This document shows, one piece after another, positions 42,477 through 49,376 of a stretch of DNA of 49,376 nt; the first letter of the stretch is position 1, and each line of letters opens with the position of its first letter. Under the pieces are notes generated by a model that saw only the letters and a list, made by a program, of their open reading frames with translations, was not told the origin of the DNA and searched no databases. The DNA is from Nitrospirota bacterium. Its GTDB lineage: Bacteria; Nitrospirota; Nitrospiria; Nitrospirales; Nitrospiraceae. The position numbers and the translations under genes are program-made. The stretch lies in assembly GCA_016200355.1 (NCBI GenBank), contig JACQEY010000099.1, forward strand, positions 1 through 49,376, read 5' to 3'.

Positions 42477-43172
42477 AATCGCAGGCCGCCCGTTGAGGAG
42501 TGAAGAGAAACCGGTGACTGAGACGAACTGGGCGAGCGGGGTGGGAGGCAGTTGAGAACTCGACTTGGCGCTATGAATGAGATGGGCGACGCCGAATTGT
42601 TTTGCCGCTATCAGACAGCCTTCGTCATCATCCATGTAGAGAGTCCTGGTCGGGTCGAATCCCAGTAGTCGCGCACAGCTGGGCCAATACTCCGGACGCA
42701 TTTTTAGATACCCCACTTCAAACGCATTCACGATGCGATCCACATGCCGATCGAGCCCGGTCTTGGCGACTTTCACCGACACACCCGCCTCGTGCGCGTT
42801 CGTGACAATCGTCACACGCTTCCCGAGCAGGTGAAGGTAGCGCAAGAAATCTTCTGCTCCCGGCAGGAACCCGATCATGTGATCCAACTCACGATGCAAC
42901 GCCACAACATCGATTCCCACTCGCTGCGTCCAATAATTCAGATCGGTCCAGGCCAATTCACGCTCCACCGAGCTGTACATCGCCATCAGCGTGTTGCGGG
43001 ACTCTTCGAGCTGTAGACCATGGAGCGCGGCGTAACGACGGGGCAATTCCTCTTCGAAAAAGAAATTGTCGAAATGGCGGTCGAGCAACGTCCCGTCCAT
43101 ATCGAGCAGGACATCGTCGATCTCGTTCCAATTGAGGAAGTGCTGAGGACTGAGTGCTGAGTGCTGGATCAT
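42474..43172 (-). CDS. HAD-superfamily phosphatase of the YrfG (GMP/IMP nucleotidase) type
   Basis: 232 residues. Motif I is LLDMDGTLLDRHFDNFFFEEELP, motif II VTIVTNAH, and the motif III/IV region is YLKMRPEYW...LYMDDDEGCL. The DNFF/FEE pattern and spacing match YrfG, which dephosphorylates GMP and IMP; other small phosphates are possible. The start at 43172 is needed to include the family N-terminus (NWNEIDDVLL), but the first dozen residues (MIQHSALSPQHF) are encoded by an AGTGCTGAG-type repeat arm and have no ribosome binding site. Its stop codon is the edge of the family A5 element. Confidence 0.88.
   Translation of the reverse strand: MIQHSALSPQHFLNWNEIDDVLLDMDGTLLDRHFDNFFFEEELPRRYAALHGLQLEESRNTLMAMYSSVERELAWTDLNYWTQRVGIDVVALHRELDHMIGFLPGAEDFLRYLHLLGKRVTIVTNAHEAGVSVKVAKTGLDRHVDRIVNAFEVGYLKMRPEYWPSCARLLGFDPTRTLYMDDDEGCLIAAKQFGVAHLIHSAKSSSQLPPTPLAQFVSVTGFSSLLNGRPAI
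43142..43170. repeat. AGTGCTGAG-type repeat, half element, within the HAD gene start
   Basis: TGCTGAGGACTGAGTGCTGAGTGCTGG is the same iterated word as 14550-14622 and 39709-39798. Only one arm is clear. Translated on the minus strand it gives QHSALSPQHF, the N-terminus of the HAD phosphatase. Confidence 0.65.
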
Positions 43173-43258
43173 TGGGAAAGTATATCGGAGGCCGGCCGAG
43201 AAGACGAGCTGGTTGTGTTTGCCAAAATTCTTATGTTACGGTCGAGACACGATTCCCC

Positions 43259-44643
43259 ATGCCACGCACCAAGAAAACTCCCACACTGACAGCACCAGTA
43301 CCGTCAGCAACAACGGCTGGCCCACCTATTGTGGCCATTATCGGCCGCCCCAACGTCGGTAAGTCGACGCTCTTTAATCGCATGCTCGGTAAACGAACGG
43401 CCATCGTGGACGACGTTCCAGGTGTCACCCGGGATCGTAACTACGCCGATGCGATCTATCGGAATCGGCCATTCCGCCTGGTGGATACGGGAGGCCTGGA
43501 CCCTTCAGCCTCTGAAGGCATGCTGGCCCTTATCAAACGTCAATCGGAACTCGCCATTGCGGAAGCGGACATATTGATCTTGCTGATGGACGGCCGGACC
43601 GGGCTAACGACCCCGGACCAGGAAGTGGTCCGTCTCTTGCGCGGAGCGCCGAAGCCGTTGTTTGTCGTGATAAACAAGATCGACACGCCCAAAGTCGAAA
43701 CGCTCGTGGCGGATTTCTATCAATTGGGTATCGATACGCTCTATCCGATCTCTGCGGAACATGGCATCGGTGTCTCCGAACTCCTGGATGCCATCTATCC
43801 GCTCCTCCCGGACCCAGAGGAGAACCCTGAGCAGACGACAATGCCCCGCATTGCTGTCGTGGGACGGCCGAATGGCCGAATGTCGGCAAGTCCACGCTGG
43901 TGAATGCCGTGCTCGAAGAGGACCGAGTGGTGGTCAGCGATGTGCCGGGAACTACCAGGGACTCGATCGATTCGATTGCCCTCCACCAAGGACAGCGGTA
44001 TCTCTTCACCGATACTGCCGGTATTCGCCGGCGCGGAAAGATCGACCGGGGGATCGAAGGCTATAGCGTAGTTCGATCGCACTTGGCCATCGGCCGATCC
44101 GACCTCGGGATCTTGCTACTCGATTCCGTAGAAGGCGTGACCGAGCAGGATACCAAGATCGCGGGGATCATCATCAAGCAAGGACGGGCCTGCTTCCTGC
44201 TGGTGAATAAATGGGATCTTCGGGAAGGCGATAGCCAGGCCCGGCAAGAGGTTGAACTGGAACTGCGGCGGCGCTTTCCCTTTCTGACCTGGGCACCGGT
44301 CCTCTTCGCATCCGCAGCTCATCCCAATTCACTTGGCCAGCTCTTTCCTACTATTGACAGAGTATTCACGGCTTTTTCAAAACGAATCCCGACGGGAGCG
44401 TTGAACAAGTTCCTCCAGGAGATCCTCGCCACCCATCCCCTCCCAGTGCGCAAAGGCAAACCGACGAAGATCACCAAATCTGCCTTCATGACCCAGGTCG
44501 CGACACAACCGCCCGTCTTTGCATTGTTTGTCGGCCACCCGGACAATATCACGTCCGCCTACCTCCGCTTTCTCGAGAACCAACTCCGCGACGAATATGG
44601 ATTCGAGGGAACCCCGATTCGCATGCTGGTTCGCAAGAAATAG
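43259..44643 (+). pseudogene. der: GTPase Der (EngA), split by an 8-bp tandem duplication
   Basis: Der carries two GTPase domains and a KH-like domain and is required for 50S ribosome assembly. From the ATG at 43259 the first domain is intact: GRPNVGKSTLFNRML, DDVPGVTRDR, VDTGGLD, NKID. The second begins MPRIAVVGRPN at about residue 198, then breaks because GCCGAATG occurs twice in tandem (43867-43874 and 43875-43882). Removing one copy restores GRPNVGKSTLVNAV and a continuous protein of about 458 residues with DVPGTTRDS, DTAGIRRRG and NKWDL, ending at 44643. An essential gene with a broken second P-loop is unexpected, so a sequence error or mixed population is likely. Confidence 0.93.
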
Positions 44644-44892
44644 CTGGTTCAACTTCCGCCACTCCGACACCGTCTTTGTACACAACCTAGCCCAAGGTGT
44701 CTCGTTGTGATCGGTATTCGTGGGATAATCGCGCTTTCTACACCTGTCGCTTCGGTGCAACTCTTGCACAGACCGAAGACCATTCCCCTGATAAGGACAC
44801 GCGTGCCGCAACCATCTCCACAGAGCCAAGCCAACTCCTCGCAGAATGCTGTCTCCACAACAAAGGAGACAGCTACGCACGGAACGTGTGCG

Positions 44893-45324
44893 ATGCCACA
44901 GCCTCTCCTCTCTTCTCCCGACTCGGGCATGATCGTGTTTTCCTCATCCGCTCGCATCTTGCACATGAATGGACCGGCCCGTGCACTGATGGCGTTGTTC
45001 GGTACATCCCATGAGCGCTGGCCGCAGATGGCGCCCGAATCCATGCCGTCCATCCTCACGGAGTTCTGTTATGACGTGCTGGCACAGCTCCGACGTCGAA
45101 TCGAGGCACAAGACTGGGCACAATTCGAAATGCGCCGCATCTGTCACATGGTCACACCTTCCCTCCTGCTCACGGGGTTCGGAGTGCCAAATTCAGCTGA
45201 CCGCGAGATCCGGATCATCCTGACCCTCGACCCACTGCCCTCCACTCCTTGCACATCCACAGATTCGCAGCACCACTACACGCCGACCGATGTACAGGTT
45301 CCTGGCAATAGCTCAATATTGTAG
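44893..45324 (+). CDS. PAS-like sensory protein
   Basis: About 143 residues from the ATG at 44893. The frame extends upstream to 44707, but the conserved part starts here and no ribosome binding site decides the start; AAAGGAG lies about 26 bases upstream. The first 45 residues (GMIVFSSSARILHMNGPARALMALFG) resemble the start of a PAS fold. A helical middle follows (LAQLRRRIEAQDWAQFEMRR), then strands (LLLTGFGVPN, REIRIILTLDPLP). No output domain follows before the stop. It could be a standalone PAS regulator or a fragment of one. It lies between der and a secreted duplicated-domain protein. Confidence 0.55.
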   Translation: MPQPLLSSPDSGMIVFSSSARILHMNGPARALMALFGTSHERWPQMAPESMPSILTEFCYDVLAQLRRRIEAQDWAQFEMRRICHMVTPSLLLTGFGVPNSADREIRIILTLDPLPSTPCTSTDSQHHYTPTDVQVPGNSSIL

Positions 45325-45468
45325 GGGCATCGTTTTCCAAATCACTGCTGTGGCAGCTTTCGCCTTGACTCCTCGAATGCATCATGCTATTCGCACAGGC
45401 CGATGCGTCATTCCATCCATACAAAGACCTATCCCCCTGCGGCTCATGACAACCCGCAAGCCTTCGGA

Positions 45469-46305
45469 ATGCGCGACTCATTTTCTCGCAGGCTGCGGCG
45501 AGGTGCGATTGAACTTCTTTGCGCCGGGGCGGTCACCCTCAGCCTCCTGGGGTCAGTTTGTGCCGAAGAGCCACCGGCGCCGATAGAAACGCTCTCACCC
45601 CAAATCACTGACACCCCTGGTCCCACTCCTGCCACCCGTGCCCCAGTCACAATTGATCCCTTCATACAGTTACGGGGATCGGTGTGGCGGACCAAGGCCG
45701 GGATCGTCTTTCTCAAGACCCCAATCGGACTGCTGACTCTCACCTCCAAAACAACGTTGAAGGATCTTAAGGCCTCACAGGAAGTACACTTTTGGGTGCA
45801 TGAGCGCCATTCCGTCATCGAGATCCGAAAGAGGGCCGATGGATCGTTAGTCCATCGCTACCTCAACGGGCCACTGACGTTCGGGACCGATGAGCCAAGA
45901 ACATTACGCTGGTGGGGGCCTGACGGTGACCAGACTGTCCAAGTCGGCACACAGGAAGAACGCCTCGCCAACTATAACGAGGGAGATCCACTGACTGTCG
46001 AAGTCGATGACACGAACACCATCAGCGGGGTGCATGATTTACAGTACGACCTGCAAGTCAGCCAGACCCCGCCGGTCGGCACCGACGTGCAGCTCCTCCT
46101 CTCGGGAACCGTGTCCAAGCTCAAATCCAACTTCGTCTTTGTCCGCACCCCCATCGGCCTAGTCATGATCAACTCGAAAATCGGGGTCCCTCGTGTGAAG
46201 GTGGGACAACCGCTGACGTTGCATATCGACCATGAGCGTGTGACCGTCACGTCTCCATCTGCTGAGACTCCGGTTCCACGACGCAGCCTCTCGAACATCC
46301 GCTAA
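45469..46305 (+). CDS. Secreted protein with a duplicated beta domain
   Basis: About 278 residues from the ATG at 45469, giving a signal sequence (MRDSFSRRLRRGAIELLCAG...CAEE). Two copies of a small beta-module are seen: LRGSVWRTKAGIVFLKTPIG near residue 66 and LSGTVSKLKSNFVFVRTPIG near 217, each followed by a (T/N)SKxxxxxLK- or VK-type strand and an H(E/D)xx turn. The copies align over about 50 residues, so the protein arose by internal duplication. I do not recognise a named domain. The promoter for the downstream sigma gene begins after its stop. Confidence 0.75.
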   Translation: MRDSFSRRLRRGAIELLCAGAVTLSLLGSVCAEEPPAPIETLSPQITDTPGPTPATRAPVTIDPFIQLRGSVWRTKAGIVFLKTPIGLLTLTSKTTLKDLKASQEVHFWVHERHSVIEIRKRADGSLVHRYLNGPLTFGTDEPRTLRWWGPDGDQTVQVGTQEERLANYNEGDPLTVEVDDTNTISGVHDLQYDLQVSQTPPVGTDVQLLLSGTVSKLKSNFVFVRTPIGLVMINSKIGVPRVKVGQPLTLHIDHERVTVTSPSAETPVPRRSLSNIR

Positions 46306-46330
46306 CCCAGGCCATTACTTACAGCAGCCC

Positions 46331-46367
46331 TGACCACCGCTGGGGAGCTGTTTCAGCATCCTGCCAG
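46331..46367. repeat. Family A half element
   Basis: GCTGGGGAGCTGTTTCAGCATCCTGCC matches the right end of family A elements. The left half is missing or decayed. It lies just upstream of the sigma-factor promoter. Confidence 0.6.
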
Positions 46368-46373
46368 GTGTGC

Positions 46374-46402
46374 TTGACAGGTCTCAACCAAGCCCCTAGA
46401 CT
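46374..46402 (+). promoter_or_regulatory. Sigma-70-type promoter for the sigma-factor operon
   Basis: TTGACA (46374-46379, 6/6) and TAGACT (46397-46402, 4/6) with a 17-bp spacer. The first in-frame ATG of the sigma gene (46414) lies only 12 bp beyond the -10, so the transcript would be nearly leaderless unless translation starts at 46453. Confidence 0.65.
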
Positions 46403-46413
46403 CCGCCCCAATC

Positions 46414-47031
46414 ATGCGCGCCACTGCTCCCAAGCCTCCCCAACGCCCAGCCATGCAAGAGCCTGACGAGTTTGATAAGCTGTACCGAGACCATGTCGAT
46501 CTGATTTATCGTTACGCGCATCGCCTGTGCGGAGAAACGGAGTCGGCAAAGGATCTTGTTCAAGAAACCTTTCTCAACGCCTACCAAGGACTCAAAGATT
46601 TTCGAGGCGAAGCCAAGGTTTCTACCTGGCTGTACACCATCGCCTCACGGGCCTGCATACGGATGCGTCGCAAGCGCAAAGGACAACCAGAACACGAGTT
46701 GTCGATCGAGGAATTCGTGCCCACCTCCGAGGGAGAATTTCGCCTCCAAATCCCGATGGACGGGCTCAGTCCCGAAGAGGCACTGCAGAACAAGGAACTC
46801 AGGCAGGCCCTCGACCAGGCGATCGAGAAACTGCCTCAAAAGTATCGGATGGCTCTAGTGCTCCGCGATATGGAAGGGTTGAGTGCCAAAGAAGTGGGGG
46901 CCATCATGGGTTTGAACGAGCGAGCCGTAAAATCGCGACTGCACCGAGCACGCTTGTTTGTGCGGCGAGAACTCAGCGCCCGCGGCATCACCCACCACGG
47001 TGACCACAAGTCTGGAGGCTTGCGCTCATGA
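46414..47031 (+). CDS. ECF-type RNA polymerase sigma factor
   Basis: 205 residues (or 192 from the ATG at 46453). Region 2 reads DLIYRYAHRLCGETESAKDLVQETFLNAYQGLKDF, followed by the WLYTIASRA helix. Region 4 reads LPQKYRMALVLRDMEGLSAKEVGAIMGLNERAVKSRLHRAR. These are the two domains of group 4 (extracytoplasmic function) sigma factors. It directs a small regulon in response to a signal held by the anti-sigma gene that overlaps its stop (ATGA at 47028). Upstream is a consensus-like promoter, so it does not obviously autoregulate. Confidence 0.93.
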   Translation: MRATAPKPPQRPAMQEPDEFDKLYRDHVDLIYRYAHRLCGETESAKDLVQETFLNAYQGLKDFRGEAKVSTWLYTIASRACIRMRRKRKGQPEHELSIEEFVPTSEGEFRLQIPMDGLSPEEALQNKELRQALDQAIEKLPQKYRMALVLRDMEGLSAKEVGAIMGLNERAVKSRLHRARLFVRRELSARGITHHGDHKSGGLRS

Positions 47032-47333
47032 CCAAGAAAAAGACGGCATTGCCGAAGAAACGGTCCGGGCCATCGTCTCCCCGCCATACCCATGGCCAAG
47101 GCCATTGCGTGGATCTGCTCCGGCAGTTGTCTGCCTATATCGACGACGAACTCCCCTCAGACATTTGCCGGGAAATACGCCGGCATCTGGGAACCTGCCC
47201 GAATTGCGAAATCTTCATCGCCTCCCTCCAGCACACCGTCACGCTCTGCCAACATCATCCTGTCCCACCGTTGAACTCGGCCGACCGGGCGAACATGCGC
47301 CGCGCGATTCTCGACGGGGCCAACGCACGGTGA
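47028..47333 (+). CDS. Zinc-binding anti-sigma factor (zf-HC2 type)
   Basis: 101 residues. The start overlaps the sigma gene's stop (ATGA). The anti-sigma helix CVDLLRQLSAYIDDELP is followed by the zinc site RRHLGTCPNCEIF (His-x3-Cys-x2-Cys). ZAS-type anti-sigmas hold ECF sigma factors until a redox or other signal releases them. No transmembrane helix is present, so this is a soluble, cytoplasmic member. Its stop overlaps the cupredoxin start (GTGA). Confidence 0.9.
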   Translation: MTKKKTALPKKRSGPSSPRHTHGQGHCVDLLRQLSAYIDDELPSDICREIRRHLGTCPNCEIFIASLQHTVTLCQHHPVPPLNSADRANMRRAILDGANAR

Positions 47334-47791
47334 AGAGGTCTATCGGGTTCATATGTCTGGCCCTACTACTCACAACTCCCACAAGAAGCCTGTCCGACAT
47401 TGGCCTTTCTACGGTCACGAACGGCAATGTTGAACAGACTCCTCGCGCACTCCCAGCCGAGGCCGAGGTGGAATCGGTCACCGTAGAGATCCGCGCTCGG
47501 ATGTTCACTCCACAGCACATCCACTTACATCATGATCGCAAGACCGTGCTACGGTTCCGCAGCTACGACACGGAACTCCATACTGTGGTCGCCAAGGAGC
47601 TCTTCCTCAGCGCCGACCTCAACGTGGGGGGCAACGGAGCCACGGAGTTCGGTCCAGACGGACTCAAGCGGGTGATCATCCCGGCTGAGGGCCTGATTGA
47701 GTTTCAATTCACACCGGCACGTACCGGAACCTTCTCTTACCTGTGCGACATGCCAGGTCACAACATGCAGGCCCTAATCGTGGTCGAATAG
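47330..47791 (+). CDS. Exported cupredoxin-like copper protein
   Basis: 153 residues from the GTG at 47330, which overlaps the anti-sigma stop as GTGA. The signal peptide is VKRSIGFICLALLLTTPTRSLS. The cupredoxin domain follows, with candidate copper ligands His in DTELHTVVAK, Cys and His in SYLCDMPGHNM, and Met there. In most blue copper proteins the Cys-His-Met loop is Cys-x4-His-x(3-4)-Met; here His and Met are separated by a single residue, so the site may be altered. Co-expression with the sigma and anti-sigma genes suggests it takes part in their signal or is one of their outputs. Confidence 0.88.
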   Translation: MKRSIGFICLALLLTTPTRSLSDIGLSTVTNGNVEQTPRALPAEAEVESVTVEIRARMFTPQHIHLHHDRKTVLRFRSYDTELHTVVAKELFLSADLNVGGNGATEFGPDGLKRVIIPAEGLIEFQFTPARTGTFSYLCDMPGHNMQALIVVE

Positions 47792-47810
47792 CCAGTAGAG
47801 AGAGCGTCCT

Positions 47811-47945
47811 CTTCGTGTAGGTTTGTCTGGTTCATCTGGCTTGTTCAGTTCGTCGAGTTGGTCCTGTTCAACCAAACAAACGAGACAGACCAAACAAATC
47901 AAATAACAGTCTTCTTACGCTGGCGGACTTTTTCAGCATCCTGCG
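47811..47945. repeat. Composite repeat: family D hairpin (D3) with a family A half
   Basis: GGTTTGTCTGGTTCATCTGGCTTGTTCAG at 47819-47847 pairs with ACCAAACAAACGAGACAGACCAAACAAATC at about 47870-47899. Then ACGCTGGCGGACTTTTTCAGCATCCTGC, the right half of a family A element, closes the composite. It lies between the cupredoxin gene and the next gene. Confidence 0.72.
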
Positions 47946-48022
47946 AGCCTATTTCAGGTCCTCAAAGCTGCGTGGTACAGTACCGACTTCTTCTCGTCCC
48001 TTATATTAGGAGCCTGTCCGAC

Positions 48023-49376
48023 ATGATGCGCCTGCAGATTCTCCAGCGTGGCCGATTCACGATCTTATTCCTCACCGGAATCCTGTCGATTGTCACTGCG
48101 ATGACCCTAATCGAGACCTCCTCGGCATCAGCCGCTGCAGCTGTGAAGAAGTCGAAGCAGGCTGTCACCTCTGCTGAGGCGACGGCTCAGCGTTATGCCG
48201 AAGCAATGGGAGCGGGAAACAAGGTGGGCGTCGGCCAGCTCGACTTCGCCTGCCAATATCCCGTCGTGGCCGCAGCCCCCCATGGCATCAAAACCTATCC
48301 AGCCGACTCCGACCTCGTCTACGACTCCTGCTGGAAGCGACTGCGAGAATCCCATGCCTCCACCCTCATCAGAAGCGATGTCGGCATGGAGGTCTTGTGG
48401 CCGAGTAATGGCGAACTGGTCTTTTTCAGTGAAGACGTGAACCGCTATCCCGCCTCGTCCTTCGTAACCGACTCGTTGGGTGTGAAACCACCGGGAACCG
48501 GATTCCATACTCGCATTATCGGCAGCGTGCCGCTCCCTTCTGCCTCGTTCCGCCTTCGACCGAATGGCCCAATTGTGGCGGTGCCGACGACCTTAGTGAA
48601 ATTGTCCATCAGTTACCAGGATCCCCTCACAGCCCCGTTGACCTACGCGGCTGGTTCGGTCAAGTGGACGACGACCATTAAGCGGACCAGACGCGCGCTG
48701 AAAGACATCACCACCCAGTGGGTTGTCCTCTCCGGGCTAAAAAAACACGGATTCGCAGGCGACACAGCAGTCGTGAACCTTCCCGTCACCAGCGGCTCCA
48801 TATTCGGCAGCGGCGCGCAGGAACAGATTCCTTTTGCCACAGAAACCAGCCATGCCCTGCCAGACTCGCTGGTCTGGTGGGGACCGACGGATAGCCCGGG
48901 GCTCTTGACTTCTGCTGCAGCTCGCACCGCCACCTTTCCCGAACTGCGTGACCGCGTGGCCATGTTGAACCGTGTGCTCATCATCGATCCCAATCAGGTT
49001 GACGCCCTCATGGTACTGAGTCAACACCTCTATGCCGTCATCCTGCGCGAGGCCATCCCCTTCCACAAACTCACAGTGAATGATCCGGCACTTGCCTTGG
49101 TCGTGAACGAGCATTTTTGGAACATCTATGCCCAAACAGTACGCATGGACCTGTCGTTGGGGATGGAGATGGGTGGGTTCGACAAGCCGACGACCGCCGA
49201 CTACCTGTACCGCATGCTCTCAGCGATGCAAACCTTGGCCGTTGTGCGGCCCGAAAACCTTGAAAACCAATTTCGGTTAGGTGTCGCCTATCGATGGAAT
49301 AACGATCAAGGACGAGCGATTGCAACCCATCAATCTTTGGTCAAAGCCATCCCGGCCGAGCAAAAAGCCGGCAGGG
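48023..49376 (+). CDS. Large secreted protein with TPR-like C-terminal part (incomplete)
   Basis: Open from the ATG at 48023 to the window edge, 451 codons without a stop. AGGAG lies 10 bases upstream. The N-terminus (LQILQRGRFTILFLTGILSIVTAM...SASA) looks like a signal peptide. The middle contains beta-rich stretches (SGSIFGSGAQEQIPFATETSHA) and no domain I recognise. From about residue 320 it becomes helical, with EALQ-free TPR-like units (LENQFRLGVAYRWNNDQGRAIATHQSLVKAIPAEQKA). The gene continues beyond the window, so its full function cannot be judged. Confidence 0.8.
   Translation, partial: MMRLQILQRGRFTILFLTGILSIVTAMTLIETSSASAAAAVKKSKQAVTSAEATAQRYAEAMGAGNKVGVGQLDFACQYPVVAAAPHGIKTYPADSDLVYDSCWKRLRESHASTLIRSDVGMEVLWPSNGELVFFSEDVNRYPASSFVTDSLGVKPPGTGFHTRIIGSVPLPSASFRLRPNGPIVAVPTTLVKLSISYQDPLTAPLTYAAGSVKWTTTIKRTRRALKDITTQWVVLSGLKKHGFAGDTAVVNLPVTSGSIFGSGAQEQIPFATETSHALPDSLVWWGPTDSPGLLTSAAARTATFPELRDRVAMLNRVLIIDPNQVDALMVLSQHLYAVILREAIPFHKLTVNDPALALVVNEHFWNIYAQTVRMDLSLGMEMGGFDKPTTADYLYRMLSAMQTLAVVRPENLENQFRLGVAYRWNNDQGRAIATHQSLVKAIPAEQKAGR

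Overview
The window looks like a chromosomal segment of a Gram-negative, outer-membrane-bearing bacterium, most probably a Nitrospira-type member of the Nitrospirota. This is inferred from the combination of several DUF3015 secreted proteins, MlaA, LptE and an orphan secretin, and from numerous intergenic inverted repeats. No nxr, rRNA or other decisive marker gene is present, so the assignment is an inference. There is no prophage, transposase or CRISPR array. Housekeeping genes alternate with poorly characterised envelope and secreted proteins.

Layout. 0-18 kb: end of an unknown gene, a Rieske oxygenase, a CPA2 K+/H+ antiporter, a small secreted protein, a UDP-glucuronate 4-epimerase-like enzyme, an MBL-fold hydrolase behind a VOC protein, hemD, a zinc alcohol dehydrogenase, a YceI protein, a TonB-like protein, a DUF3015 protein, the threonine-to-glycine pair tdh-kbl, mlaA and an alpha/beta hydrolase. 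18-26 kb: an envelope-protein island with an outer-membrane barrel, a TRL-like protein, a DUF4105 protein, two more DUF3015 proteins (one frameshifted), a PEGA lipoprotein with a DUF3015-like tail, a BamE/FlgO-like lipoprotein, DUF3332, a frameshifted phosphodiesterase and a DUF433/DUF5615 toxin-antitoxin remnant. 26-36 kb: M48 protease, AIM24-type protein, Tat-type amidohydrolase, a 1324-residue TPR/linker/transmembrane protein and a divergent secretin. 36-49 kb: tRNA-His, pyrF, rpsT facing leuS-lptE-holA, a YrfG-like HAD phosphatase, der (broken by an 8-bp duplication), a PAS-like protein, a duplicated-domain secreted protein, a sigma factor/anti-sigma/cupredoxin operon and the start of a large secreted protein.

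How genes work together. tdh and kbl convert threonine to glycine and acetyl-CoA. lptE, mlaA, the antiporter and several lipoproteins serve the envelope. The sigma, anti-sigma and cupredoxin genes overlap as ATGA/GTGA and form a likely regulatory operon. leuS-lptE-holA is a conserved operon.

The most unusual content is non-coding and mutational. One palindromic element family (A) begins exactly with the TAG stop codon of three different genes. A second class of inverted repeats, each built from its own short iterated word, sits in intercistronic gaps directly against start codons that lack a Shine-Dalgarno sequence, and even encodes the N-termini of two proteins. Three genes carry single frame-disrupting indels, one of them the essential GTPase der. 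Those three need read-level checking before any biological reading.
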